A stretch of 43,708 bases of DNA from Novosphingobium sp. GTDB taxonomy: Bacteria > Pseudomonadota > Alphaproteobacteria > Sphingomonadales > Sphingomonadaceae. The DNA lies in NCBI RefSeq assembly GCF_024642085.1, contig NZ_JAHEBV010000020.1, positions 1 through 43,708 of the forward strand. The letters are read 5' to 3'. The notes beneath the pieces are model-generated. The model was not told the origin of the DNA and made no database searches. It worked only from the letters and a program-made list of their open reading frames with translations. The stretch's first letter is position 1. Every line of letters begins with the position of its first letter. The translations under genes were made by a program, and so were the position numbers. This document shows positions 35,844 through 43,646 of the stretch, piece after piece.

Positions 35844-36629
35844 ATGGCAGCCATCGCCCTTCGCCGCGACGAACGCATTGGCCTTGGCCTGGCCGTGGCC
35901 GCGCATGCGGGCCTGGTTGCTTGGCTGGCGCTGAGCCCGCACGGCTCTGCGCTGGTATTGCCGCCTGAACGGATGACTGTGACGCTAAGTGATGATATCG
36001 CCGTCACTTCTACTGCGCCGCAGCCTGCCCCGGCGCCAGCACCCGACGAGGCGTCGGTGCTGGGTGAACGCGCGCCGCAGCCGGTTGCCGCTCCGCCGCG
36101 ACCCACCCCGGTGCCGCTCGTCTCTGCCGCCCCGGTAAAGCCAGCTGTGCAACGCGCCCCGGCAGCGAGGCCTGTGCCGCCCAAGGCAAAGTCCGCTCCC
36201 GCCCCGGCTAAGCCTGCAGGAGGAAGCCGCATCGGTTCCGATTTTCTCAAAGGCGTTAGCGGTGCGCAAGGCCAGTCGCGCACCCCCAATCCGCCCGCTG
36301 CCGCCGTAGGTCCGGGGGTGAAGACCGCACTGGCCGCGGCGATCATGCGGCAGATCAAGCCCAAGTGGCAGGGCCGCGTACCTCAAGGGGTTGATACCGA
36401 AAATCTGGTCTCAGTCATCGCCATCGACCTCAACGCTGATGGGTCGCTAGCCGGATCACCGCGGCTGCTGGCGCAGGAAGGAATCAACGACGCCAACCGC
36501 GCCCAGGCCCGCCGCCATGCCGAAGAGGCAATCCGCGCTGTCCAGCTGGCGGCGCCGTTCACCTTGCCAGCCGAATTGTACGACGCGTGGAAGAAGCCGC
36601 CCGCCCTGAGGATGAGAAAGAGCATCTGA
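35844..36629 (+). CDS. tolA: TolA-like protein of the Tol-Pal system
   Basis: This 261-residue protein has one N-terminal transmembrane helix (about 12-32). A long Pro/Ala-rich periplasmic spacer follows (about 50-150: PAPAPAPDEAS, PKAKSAPAPAKPAGG). The C-terminal TonB/TolA-like domain has MRQIKPKWQGRVPQGVD, VIAIDLNADGSLAGSP and AIRAVQLAAPFTLPAELYDAWK. TolA transmits force from TolQR to Pal. The spacer is Pro-rich instead of the helical Ala/Lys-rich rod of E. coli TolA, which is usual in alphaproteobacteria. Start at ATG 35844, ten bases after tolR. Confidence 0.9.
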   Translation: MAAIALRRDERIGLGLAVAAHAGLVAWLALSPHGSALVLPPERMTVTLSDDIAVTSTAPQPAPAPAPDEASVLGERAPQPVAAPPRPTPVPLVSAAPVKPAVQRAPAARPVPPKAKSAPAPAKPAGGSRIGSDFLKGVSGAQGQSRTPNPPAAAVGPGVKTALAAAIMRQIKPKWQGRVPQGVDTENLVSVIAIDLNADGSLAGSPRLLAQEGINDANRAQARRHAEEAIRAVQLAAPFTLPAELYDAWKKPPALRMRKSI

Positions 36630-36632
36630 GCC

Positions 36633-37994
36633 ATGAACACTATGTCCCTTGCCCTGGCCCTCGCGTTGACTGCGCAGCCCGCGTTCACGCAAAGCGCACC
36701 TGACGCGGCAACTGCGCAAACAGCAGAACCGGCCATAGACGTCACCGATGACAGCGATTGGCAGAACCAGACGATCGCCATCCCGTCCTTTGCTACCAAT
36801 GCCGACGTGCCCACCCAGGCCAGCGCCGGCAGCACGTCGGCCCTGGGTTTCGCGCTGGCCGGGGTAATAACCGCCGATCTTCAGAACAACGGGCTGTTCA
36901 AGCCGACCGGCCCGGCGGCCTTGCCGCGCCCGGCCCTGCCGCAGATCCAGGCGCCCGAATACAATAACTGGGGGGCCCGCGGGACGGACATGCTGATACA
37001 GGGCTATGTCCGGGCAGAAGCGGGCGGCCAGGTTACCATCGGCTGCTATCTCTATGACGTCGCGTTGAAGCAGCAACTGGCCAAGGCAGGCTGGACACTG
37101 GCCCCAGGCGACTGGCGCCGTGCAGCGCACAAATGCGCCGATCTGGTTTATTCACGGCTATCGGGAGAAAGCCCGTTCTTCGATAGCAAGATCGCCTATA
37201 TCGCCGAAGTCGGACCGAAGGACCGCCGGCTAAAGCGCTTGGCGATCATGGATTCGGACGGGCAGAATCACGAGTTTCTGACAACCGGCCAGACCACCGC
37301 TCTGACCCCGCGCTGGTCGCCGGATTACAAGTCGATACTTTACCTGTCTTATTTTAACGGCCAGCCGCGGATTTACATACTCGATCCTGCAACCAAATCG
37401 CAGCGGCTGCTGCTCAGCGCCAAGAACCCTCTGTTCGCGCCGCGCTGGTCGCCCGACGGCAAGTGGGTGCTGTATTCGATGGCCAGCGCTGGCAATACCG
37501 ATATCTACAAGATCCCGGCCGCTGGCGGCGGTACGGCGATAAAGCTGACCGACAGCCCGGGGATCGATATCGGCGGCAGCTTTTCCCCCGATGGAAGCCG
37601 GATTGTGTTTGAAAGCGACCGTTCGGGCAGCCAGCAGATTTATGTTATGAATGCCGATGGCAGCGGCCAGAAGCGGATTAGCTTTTTTGGCGGACGCGGG
37701 GCAACCCCGGAATGGAGTCCGCGCGGCGACCAGATCGCCTTTACCCACATAGTCGGCAACCTGCGCGTCGCCACGATGGACCCGCAAGGCGGATCGCTGC
37801 GGTACCTGACCGACAGCTGGCAGGACGAAGCCCCGACCTGGGCGCCCAATGGCCGTGTCATACAGTTCTTCCGCACTGCCAAGTCAACTGGGCGAACCAG
37901 CGTGTGGCAAGTTGATCTGACCGGCCGAACGCTGCGCAAGCTCGATACACCGGTCGACGGCAGCGATCCCGCCTGGGGCGCGCTGCGTCCCTAA
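36633..37994 (+). CDS. tolB: Periplasmic Tol-Pal beta-propeller protein TolB
   Basis: The 453-residue protein starts with a signal peptide (about 1-20, LTAQPAFTQ). An N-terminal alpha/beta domain (IAIPSFATNADV, VITADLQNNGLFKP) is followed by a six-bladed WD40-like propeller with repeated WSPDGKWVLYSM, FSPDGSRIVFESDRSG and WSPRGDQIAFT motifs. TolB binds Pal and TolA in the periplasm. It starts three bases after tolA's stop. Length agrees with the family. Confidence 0.96.
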   Translation: MNTMSLALALALTAQPAFTQSAPDAATAQTAEPAIDVTDDSDWQNQTIAIPSFATNADVPTQASAGSTSALGFALAGVITADLQNNGLFKPTGPAALPRPALPQIQAPEYNNWGARGTDMLIQGYVRAEAGGQVTIGCYLYDVALKQQLAKAGWTLAPGDWRRAAHKCADLVYSRLSGESPFFDSKIAYIAEVGPKDRRLKRLAIMDSDGQNHEFLTTGQTTALTPRWSPDYKSILYLSYFNGQPRIYILDPATKSQRLLLSAKNPLFAPRWSPDGKWVLYSMASAGNTDIYKIPAAGGGTAIKLTDSPGIDIGGSFSPDGSRIVFESDRSGSQQIYVMNADGSGQKRISFFGGRGATPEWSPRGDQIAFTHIVGNLRVATMDPQGGSLRYLTDSWQDEAPTWAPNGRVIQFFRTAKSTGRTSVWQVDLTGRTLRKLDTPVDGSDPAWGALRP

Positions 37995-38021
37995 TTCGCA
38001 GTTTCAAAAGGAGTAAGTCCC

Positions 38022-38531
38022 ATGAAAACCAACCCCGCCCTGATCGCCTTGCTGGCCGCGGGCCTCGCCGTATCGGCCTGTTCGAAAAAGCCGCCCAAAG
38101 TGCTGCCGCCCGATCCCGGCGCCGCGGTATCGACCGAAACGCCGGCCAGCAGCCAGGGGCCTGTTCCCGGCAGTCAGGCCGATTTCGCCGCGACGCTAAT
38201 GGGCCAGGATACGATCCTGTTTGATACCGACAAGTACAACATCGACAGTGCCGACCAAACAGCGCTTGCCGCCCAGGCACAGTGGCTGGCGAAATATCCG
38301 GCCAAACGCATCACGTTGGAAGGGCATTGCGACGAACGAGGCACCCGCGAATACAATCTGGCCTTGGGTGAACGGCGCGCTAACGCGGCCAAGAATTACC
38401 TTGCCACGCTTGGTGTTGACCCAATGCGAATAGCCACGATCAGTTATGGCAAGGAACGCCCCGCCGCCTTGGGGTCGGACGAGGCAAGCTGGGCGCGCAA
38501 CCGCCGTGCGGTGACTGTGACGATCGACTGA
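38022..38531 (+). CDS. pal: Peptidoglycan-associated lipoprotein Pal
   Basis: This 169-residue lipoprotein has lipobox AVSAC (Cys20). A tether follows, then an OmpA-like peptidoglycan-binding domain with ILFDTDKYNIDSADQTAL, ITLEGHCDERGTREYNLALGERRA, ISYGKERPA and WARNRRAVTV. It anchors the outer membrane to the cell wall and completes the Tol-Pal set. AAGGAG is present before the ATG. No cpoB/ybgF gene follows; the next gene is on the other strand. Confidence 0.96.
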   Translation: MKTNPALIALLAAGLAVSACSKKPPKVLPPDPGAAVSTETPASSQGPVPGSQADFAATLMGQDTILFDTDKYNIDSADQTALAAQAQWLAKYPAKRITLEGHCDERGTREYNLALGERRANAAKNYLATLGVDPMRIATISYGKERPAALGSDEASWARNRRAVTVTID

Positions 38532-38582
38532 TTCGTAGCAGGCAGTTGCTTAGTCAGCGCGTCCGAGCGGGCTGGCCGGGTG

Positions 38583-38759
38583 CTATTGCAGCGACGGTAT
38601 CAAATGGCTTAAGCTTGGCAGCGCCGGAGCATGGGCTTTGATCGGCAAGCTAAGGCCACCATCTTCCGCCATTGATGCGCTGCGCTGCGGACCCAGCAAG
38701 ACAAAGGCGGTCATCGCCAGCACCGATAGTGCGATCGACAGGGCCAGTTGCTTGCTCAT
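38583..38759 (-). CDS. Small exported or membrane-anchored peptide
   Basis: This 58-residue protein has an N-terminal hydrophobic segment (MSKQLALSIALSVLAMTAFVLLG) and a Pro/Leu-rich tail (LPIKAHAPALPSLSHLIPSLQ). It may be a secreted peptide or a single-helix membrane protein. GGGAG lies about 10 bases before the ATG at 38759; a longer frame to 38807 lacks a site. I do not recognise it. Confidence 0.5.
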   Translation of the reverse strand: MSKQLALSIALSVLAMTAFVLLGPQRSASMAEDGGLSLPIKAHAPALPSLSHLIPSLQ

Positions 38760-38894
38760 GGCGAAAAACTCCCGTTGCGGCGGTCTTCTTGTCCTAAAAA
38801 TTGGCAATTTTCAAGTAATGATCAATCTGTTCAAAAGGGCAATCATTGCACGAGAGCTTGCATCCAGCCCCCGCCAGCGACTATCTCTGGAGGG

Positions 38895-39428
38895 ATGAGC
38901 AAGGCTGGGCGTTCGGATAGTTGGGGTTTCCCGCGTTGGCGCGGCTATGAAGGTGCGCGCGAGGCGGCGACGATCCGTCTGTGTGACCGCCATGGCTGCG
39001 CGGACTCCGGTACCTGTCCTGCGCCAAAAAGTCCCAACAGCCCTGAACGCTGGATGTTCTGTCAACGCCACGCCGCCGAATACAATTCAGGCTGGGACTA
39101 TTTTGAGGGCCTGGACAAGGAGGAGGCAGCTCAGCGCGAGGCGGAAGAGACCAGGGATAATTCTGGCTACAAGGAAGCAGCGCACTATGGCTGGGGCGGC
39201 TCAGGCGATGGCAGCCGCAGTCGTGACGAAATGCGCGCGCTTGAACTGCTTGAGTTAACTGCCGACGTCGATTTTGACGAGGTCAAGAAAAGCTATCGGG
39301 CGAAGGCAAAGCTGGTACATCCCGATGTGCGCCCTGGCGACGAAGATGCGGCCAAAGCGTTTCAGGCACTGCAACTGGCCTATGAAGTACTCCGCGCTGC
39401 GGAAGAGCGCCGCGAATGGAAAGGGTAG
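38895..39428 (+). CDS. J-domain protein with N-terminal Cys/His zinc-binding-like region
   Basis: The C-terminal 60 residues of this 177-residue protein are a J domain: ALELLELTADVDFDEVKKSYRAKAKLVHPDV with HPD at 142-144, then AFQALQLAYEVL. So it should stimulate a DnaK-type chaperone. The N-terminal part has Cys30, Cys35, Cys41, Cys56 and His59 in CDRHGC, GTCPAPKSP and WMFCQRHAAEYN, spaced like a small zinc site. I recall this Cys/His plus J-domain layout in other alphaproteobacteria. GGAGGG precedes the ATG. Its 3' end overlaps the next gene by 13 bases. Confidence 0.87.
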   Translation: MSKAGRSDSWGFPRWRGYEGAREAATIRLCDRHGCADSGTCPAPKSPNSPERWMFCQRHAAEYNSGWDYFEGLDKEEAAQREAEETRDNSGYKEAAHYGWGGSGDGSRSRDEMRALELLELTADVDFDEVKKSYRAKAKLVHPDVRPGDEDAAKAFQALQLAYEVLRAAEERREWKG

Positions 39429-39724
39429 GTTTGCCGGTGTACCGCAACTGGACGTCACTGTGGTTTGACAGCGCGGCACTGGGTTTCGAAGCAACTGCCG
39501 TTATCGGCTTGCGGCTTACTAAACTGGCGTCTGGCGATGCCGATGCCATGAACGAAGCGCAGCGCATGGTGAACGAGAAAATCGACGCCGCAATCGAGTT
39601 GCAGACTATGGCGATGACTGGCAGCCTTGGCATGACCCCTCAGGGCCAAGCTCACCGCGCGGTGCGAACGTTGCGCCGCAAAGTGGAAAGCAACCGCCGC
39701 CGTCTGAGCGGCAAACGCGTCTGA
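39416..39724 (+). CDS. Small conserved protein of unknown function
   Basis: This is a 102-residue helical-looking protein: ALGFEATAVIGLRLTKLASGD, EAQRMVNEKIDAAIELQTMAMTG, then a basic end (RAVRTLRRKVESNRRRLSG). It recalls small phasin-like or sphingomonad hypothetical proteins, without proof. Its start lies 13 bases inside the J-domain gene, which suggests coupling. The stop is four bases from that of the convergent thioesterase gene. Confidence 0.68.
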   Translation: MERVGLPVYRNWTSLWFDSAALGFEATAVIGLRLTKLASGDADAMNEAQRMVNEKIDAAIELQTMAMTGSLGMTPQGQAHRAVRTLRRKVESNRRRLSGKRV

Positions 39725-39728
39725 ACAT

Positions 39729-40211
39729 CTAACTTTTGCGGCTGGTTCGCTTGATCGTACCGGAAAAAGCCAGAACATTGCGGCCGTCATCGTCGATCAT
39801 GCCGCGCACGAAGACCATCGACATACCGGCGCGGACTACTTCGCCCCGTGCGGTCAGCAAACGTCCTGGCTCGGCTGCGCCGACGAACTCGCAGTTCATC
39901 GTTACTGTTACCCCATGGACGTTGGCTTCCATCCCCCCAGCGATCATAAACAGTGCATAGTCCGCAAAGGTCATCAGCGATCCGCCGTGGATGTTTCCGC
40001 CGCCATTACGGTTCTTGTTTTCGGGCACAAAGCCGCACAGGATGCCGCCAGATTGGGGCTGGCAATAAAATGGGCCAGCGTAATCCTCGAAATCGTCGGC
40101 CGGTTCCCAATGAAACCATCCATCCCACGCCGGATCCTGCGCCGGGGCAAGCCGCCAGGACACGGGCGCCGCGCCGTCGGGCTGCATCTTGTCGTGGGGT
40201 TCGAAGCTCAT
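39729..40211 (-). CDS. PaaI-like hotdog thioesterase
   Basis: This 160-residue hotdog-fold protein has NIHGGSLMTFADYALFMIAG, matching the PaaI-type HGG motif near the active site, and MNCEFVGAAEPGRLLTARGEVVRAGMSMVFVRG. PaaI-family members hydrolyse acyl-CoA thioesters. The N-terminal 60 residues (WHFHWEPADDFEDYAGPFYC-like) form an extra domain seen in some bacterial relatives. The ATG at 40211 gives MSFEPHDK; a GTG at 40256 overlapping the PLP gene's stop (GTGA) would add 15 residues. Cotranscription with that gene is likely. Confidence 0.85.
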   Translation of the reverse strand: MSFEPHDKMQPDGAAPVSWRLAPAQDPAWDGWFHWEPADDFEDYAGPFYCQPQSGGILCGFVPENKNRNGGGNIHGGSLMTFADYALFMIAGGMEANVHGVTVTMNCEFVGAAEPGRLLTARGEVVRAGMSMVFVRGMIDDDGRNVLAFSGTIKRTSRKS

Positions 40212-40252
40212 AAGGCGGCCCAAGCACAATGCCGACGCCGCCGCAAGGCAGA

Positions 40253-41551
40253 TCACACGGCGGCCAAGGCCTGTTCGAAATCAGCAATCAGGTCGTCTGC
40301 ATCCTCGATTCCGATGCTGATCCGGACCAGGTTGTCGGTAATGCCGAGCTGGGCTTTGCGTTCATCCGGCACTGAAAGATGCGTCATCGCCGCGGGCAGG
40401 CTGGCCAGTGTCTCGGTCCCGCCAAGGCTAACCGCCAACTTGGCGATCTTGAGGCTGTCGAGGAAGCGAAACGCCTCGGCCTCGCCGCCCTTGATGTAGA
40501 GCGAAAAGGTGCTGCCCGCGCCGCTACAGTGGCGGTCAAATATATCCTGCTGGCGTGGGTCATCAATCATGCCCAGATAGCCGAGCTTTTCGACTTTAGG
40601 GTGTACCGCCAACCAGGCGCATACCTTGGCTGCATTTTCGCCCGCGCGACTCATCCGCAGTTCGACCGTCTCCAAGCTGCGCATCAACATCCAGGCGGTA
40701 TTGGGATCAACGATGCCGCCCATGACATTGCGCAGCATGCGCACCGGGGTCATCCACTTCTTGGCGCCGGAAATAGACCCGGCCACCAGATCGGAATGCC
40801 CGCCGACATATTTGGTCAGCGAGTAGACCACGATATCCGCGCCTTGGTCGATCGGGCGCTGCCAGAGCGGACCAAGGAAAGTGTTGTCGATCGCAATCGG
40901 GCATTCCGGCCCGAAAGCGCCATCGCGAGCGCCCTTTACGGCTTCGACGTCAACCAGCGCGTTGGTTGGGTTTGCAGGGCTTTCCAGATAGACCATCGCC
41001 ACCTTTCCGCCCTGCGCTGCGGCCTGTTCCTTGGCGCTCGCCATCACTGCGTCCAGTTCCGCGCGCGTTGCCCCTGCGGGGAAATCGACGTAGGTTATTC
41101 CGAACCGGCTAAGCGTTTTGGCGACGAAGCCTTCGCTGGCGGCGTACAGCGGCCCCGAATGAACGATGACGTCCCCCGCCGAGGCAAAGGCCAGAAACAG
41201 AACACAGATCGCGGTCATCCCGCTGGAAAACGACAGCGCCTCTTCGGCACCGTCCCACACCGCGAGACGGCCTTCGAGGATCTGCTGGTTGGGGCCATTG
41301 AACCGCGAGTAGACCAGGCCCTCGGTCCCGCCGGGGACCTTGCCGGTGATCCCTTCAAAAAACCGTTTGCCTTCTGCCGCGCTGGGAAAAGCGAAGGTGC
41401 TAGTCAGAAAGATCGGTGCCTTGAGGCTGCCTTCGGACAAAACTGGATCATAACCGTGACCCATCATCAGCGTGGCGGGCGACAACTGGTGATTGCCCAG
41501 GCGGGTGATTGCGGCTTTGGGCTTACGGGTCGGGGTCGGGGCATCGGCCAT
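40253..41551 (-). CDS. PLP-dependent Cys/Met-metabolism enzyme (cystathionine gamma-synthase family)
   Basis: This 432-residue enzyme of the Cys/Met metabolism PLP family carries YSRFNGPNQQILEGRLAVWDGAEEALSFSSGM and DNTFLGPLWQRPIDQGAD. The PLP-binding Lys is in YSLTKYVGGHSD, and SLGGTETLASLPAAMTH follows. It may be a cystathionine gamma-synthase, gamma-lyase or methionine gamma-lyase; sequence alone does not decide. The N-terminal 40 residues extend the usual family. It is preceded by a leader of about 110 bases with two hairpins, one of which hides the Shine-Dalgarno, so expression is probably regulated after transcription starts. Confidence 0.92.
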   Translation of the reverse strand: MADAPTPTRKPKAAITRLGNHQLSPATLMMGHGYDPVLSEGSLKAPIFLTSTFAFPSAAEGKRFFEGITGKVPGGTEGLVYSRFNGPNQQILEGRLAVWDGAEEALSFSSGMTAICVLFLAFASAGDVIVHSGPLYAASEGFVAKTLSRFGITYVDFPAGATRAELDAVMASAKEQAAAQGGKVAMVYLESPANPTNALVDVEAVKGARDGAFGPECPIAIDNTFLGPLWQRPIDQGADIVVYSLTKYVGGHSDLVAGSISGAKKWMTPVRMLRNVMGGIVDPNTAWMLMRSLETVELRMSRAGENAAKVCAWLAVHPKVEKLGYLGMIDDPRQQDIFDRHCSGAGSTFSLYIKGGEAEAFRFLDSLKIAKLAVSLGGTETLASLPAAMTHLSVPDERKAQLGITDNLVRISIGIEDADDLIADFEQALAAV

Positions 41552-41561
41552 CGCGTGGCAT

Positions 41562-41669
41562 CCTTCCGGAACAGGCGCTCCCAGGAAGGCGGGAACGTGA
41601 TGGGACGGCGGGGGCGCTGGCGTTCCTAACCTCCGCAGGAACGCATCTCCGGCCCGGTCCCGGAACAGG
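41562..41669 (-). promoter_or_regulatory. Structured 5' leader of the PLP enzyme gene, candidate riboregulator
   Basis: On the minus strand the leader has a hairpin with a perfect 8-bp stem (41620-41627 with 41637-41644, nine-base loop). Closer to the gene, CCTTCC (41584-41589) can pair with GGAAGG (41562-41567). GGAAGG is the likely Shine-Dalgarno, 10 bases before the ATG. The 10-base unit CCTGTTCCGG occurs at both ends (41660-41669 and 41566-41575). I cannot match it to a known SAM or SAH riboswitch consensus. Confidence 0.5.
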
Positions 41670-41674
41670 GCGGG

Positions 41675-41703
41675 TGCTTAGCCAAGCTGTGAAATGATTT
41701 CAA
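41675..41703 (-). promoter_or_regulatory. Candidate promoter of the PLP enzyme gene
   Basis: Minus strand: TTGAAA (41698-41703), 17 bases, TAAGCA (41675-41680). It would start transcription near 41668 and give a leader of about 115 bases, which matches the start of the structured region. Confidence 0.45.
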
Positions 41704-41725
41704 CTGAAACCGGATTAAGGCTCGG

Positions 41726-43012
41726 TCAGTCCTCCACAATCAGGCTGCGCTCTCGTGTTTCAGGCAGCAGCAGCGTCGCGACACCAGCCATGGCGATGAC
41801 CACCGCGACATAGCCGTAAAACGCCCGCTCGATCCCCGCGCCTTTCAGTGCCAGCGCTACCATTTCCAACGTTCCGGCGAACACGGCATTGCCGATCGCA
41901 TATGGAAGCGCCACACCCAGTCCGCGGATGTGGGCAGGAAACAGCTCGGCCTTCACCAGCGCATTGTTGGCGCTATAGCCGCTTTGCAGGGTCAACGGGA
42001 TAAGGATCAGCAGCAGGGCCGCCACTGGCGAGGTGGTCTGTTCCAGCAGCAGGAACACTGGCACTGCGGCTAGCGCCCCGCCGATCCCGAAGATCAGCAG
42101 CATCGGCTTGCGCCCGAACCGGTCGGCCAGCGCACCGAACACGGGCTGCATCGCGGTGAACCACAGCAGCGCCGCGGCAATGATGTAGGTTGCGGTCGCT
42201 TTGTCGAAGCCGACCGTGTTGAACAGGTACTTCTGCATGTAGCTGGTATAGGTATACGCGCTGAGCCCGCCGCCGGCCGACAGCATGGCGACAAGAATGC
42301 TTTCGCGCCGATGGTGCTTCCACAGCAAAGCTGCAGTCGATGCTGGTCGGTCGACCGCCTGGTTGGTGAATGAGGGCGTTTCGGCAAGATTGCGGCGCAG
42401 CATGTAGACCAACAGCGCCAACAACGCGCCGATCACGAAGGGAATGCGCCAGCCCCAAGCGGTCAGCTCAGCCTCGGTCAGGAAGGCCTGTAGCACCACT
42501 GCTACGGCAATCGCGCACAACTGCCCGCCGCACAGCGTCATGTACTGGAAGCTGGCCCAGAACCCGCGGTTTTCCTTTGGTGCCATTTCCGACAGGTATG
42601 TCGCGCTGGCGCCGTACTCACCGCCCAGTGACAAACCCTGTAGTATCCGCGCCAGCAGCAGCACCGCCGGGCCAAGCAGCCCGGCCTGGGCGTAGGTTGG
42701 CGCAGCGGCAAGCAGAAGCGATCCGGAAAACATCAGTGCAACCGACAGCGTGAGGCCCGCTTTGCGGCCGCGCCCGTCAGCATAGCGGCCCATCACCCAG
42801 GCGCCAATCGGTCGCATGACGAAACCCGCGGCAAAAATCGTCGCTGTGCTGAGCAATTGCGCGGTGGGATCGGCCTTAGGGAAAAACACCGGGGCGAAAT
42901 AGATCGCGAAGCTGGCATAAGCGAACCAGTCATACCATTCGACCAGATTGCCAGCCGAGCCGCCGATAATCGAGACCAGGCGCTGGCGAGGGATCGACAG
43001 CCGTTTAACCAT
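41726..43012 (-). CDS. MFS transporter, metabolite:H+ symporter (ProP/KgtP-like)
   Basis: This 428-residue transporter has about twelve transmembrane helices. The MHS-family signature is in GNLVEWYDWFAYASFAIYFAPVFFP, VMRPIGAWVMGRYADGRGRKAGL, LARILQGLSLGGEYGASATYLSEMAP and NRGFWASFQYMT. Family members import small organic acids or osmolytes such as 2-oxoglutarate, citrate, shikimate or proline/betaine. It starts 25 bp after the infC stop on the same strand with GGAG upstream, so it could be read through from infC. Cargo not determinable. Confidence 0.9.
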   Translation of the reverse strand: MVKRLSIPRQRLVSIIGGSAGNLVEWYDWFAYASFAIYFAPVFFPKADPTAQLLSTATIFAAGFVMRPIGAWVMGRYADGRGRKAGLTLSVALMFSGSLLLAAAPTYAQAGLLGPAVLLLARILQGLSLGGEYGASATYLSEMAPKENRGFWASFQYMTLCGGQLCAIAVAVVLQAFLTEAELTAWGWRIPFVIGALLALLVYMLRRNLAETPSFTNQAVDRPASTAALLWKHHRRESILVAMLSAGGGLSAYTYTSYMQKYLFNTVGFDKATATYIIAAALLWFTAMQPVFGALADRFGRKPMLLIFGIGGALAAVPVFLLLEQTTSPVAALLLILIPLTLQSGYSANNALVKAELFPAHIRGLGVALPYAIGNAVFAGTLEMVALALKGAGIERAFYGYVAVVIAMAGVATLLLPETRERSLIVED

Positions 43013-43037
43013 TAGTCGTCCCCCCGCTCCAGACCGA

Positions 43038-43580
43038 TTACTTAGGCGACAACACCATCAGCATCTGGCGGCCTTCCATGCGGGGATAGGCTTCGATCTT
43101 GGCGTCTTCGGCAGTATCGTCCTGCACCCGCTTCAAGAGGTTCATCCCCAGCTGCTGGTGTGACAGTTCGCGGCCTCGAAAACGTAAGGTAACTTTGACC
43201 TTGTCACCTTCTCCAATGAACTTGTGGATCGCTTTCATTTTGGTGTCGTAGTCATGGTCGTCGATATTCGGACGCATCTTGATCTCTTTGATCTCCTGCG
43301 TCTTCTGCGACTTGCGCGCAAGGTTGGCCTTTTTCTGCGCCTCGTACCGGAATTTGCCGACGTCGAGAAACTTGCACACCGGAGGGTCGGCATTGGGGCT
43401 GACTTCGACAAGATCGAGGCCGACTCCGGCTGCCTGTTCGATGGCTTCGCGGGTGTACATTACGCCGATGTTTTCGCCGGTTTCGTCAATGACGCGAACC
43501 TTGTCGGACGTGATCATCTGGTTGTAGCGCGGCCCGCTCTTCACGGGGGGCGACATCATGCGCCGGGGTGGGGGTGCTAT
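43038..43580 (-). CDS. infC: Translation initiation factor IF-3, probable AUA start
   Basis: IF-3 binds the 30S subunit and checks start-codon pairing. The product has N-domain [14 protein letters not shown] and [36 protein letters not shown], then C-domain [30 protein letters not shown] and HQQLGM. The first ATG is at 43559 (173 residues) but has no ribosome site. A strong AAGGAGA (43588-43594) lies 8 bases before an in-frame ATA at 43578-43580, which adds seven residues (IAPPPRR) for 180 in total. infC is the classic gene with a rare start codon (AUU in E. coli), used for self-repression, so ATA is preferred here. Confidence 0.92.
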   Translation of the reverse strand: MAPPPRRMMSPPVKSGPRYNQMITSDKVRVIDETGENIGVMYTREAIEQAAGVGLDLVEVSPNADPPVCKFLDVGKFRYEAQKKANLARKSQKTQEIKEIKMRPNIDDHDYDTKMKAIHKFIGEGDKVKVTLRFRGRELSHQQLGMNLLKRVQDDTAEDAKIEAYPRMEGRQMLMVLSPK

Positions 43581-43646
43581 GTTAGAATCTCCTTAGACGG
43601 TTGTCTGGGCGGCTCCTTAATCCGATTCCGCGATTTGGGAAAGGGT

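Noticed and set aside
40379..41629. 416-residue plus-strand ORF opposite the PLP enzyme
   Set aside because: The minus-strand enzyme has all family motifs; the plus-strand product has no fold-like pattern and arises from codon bias.
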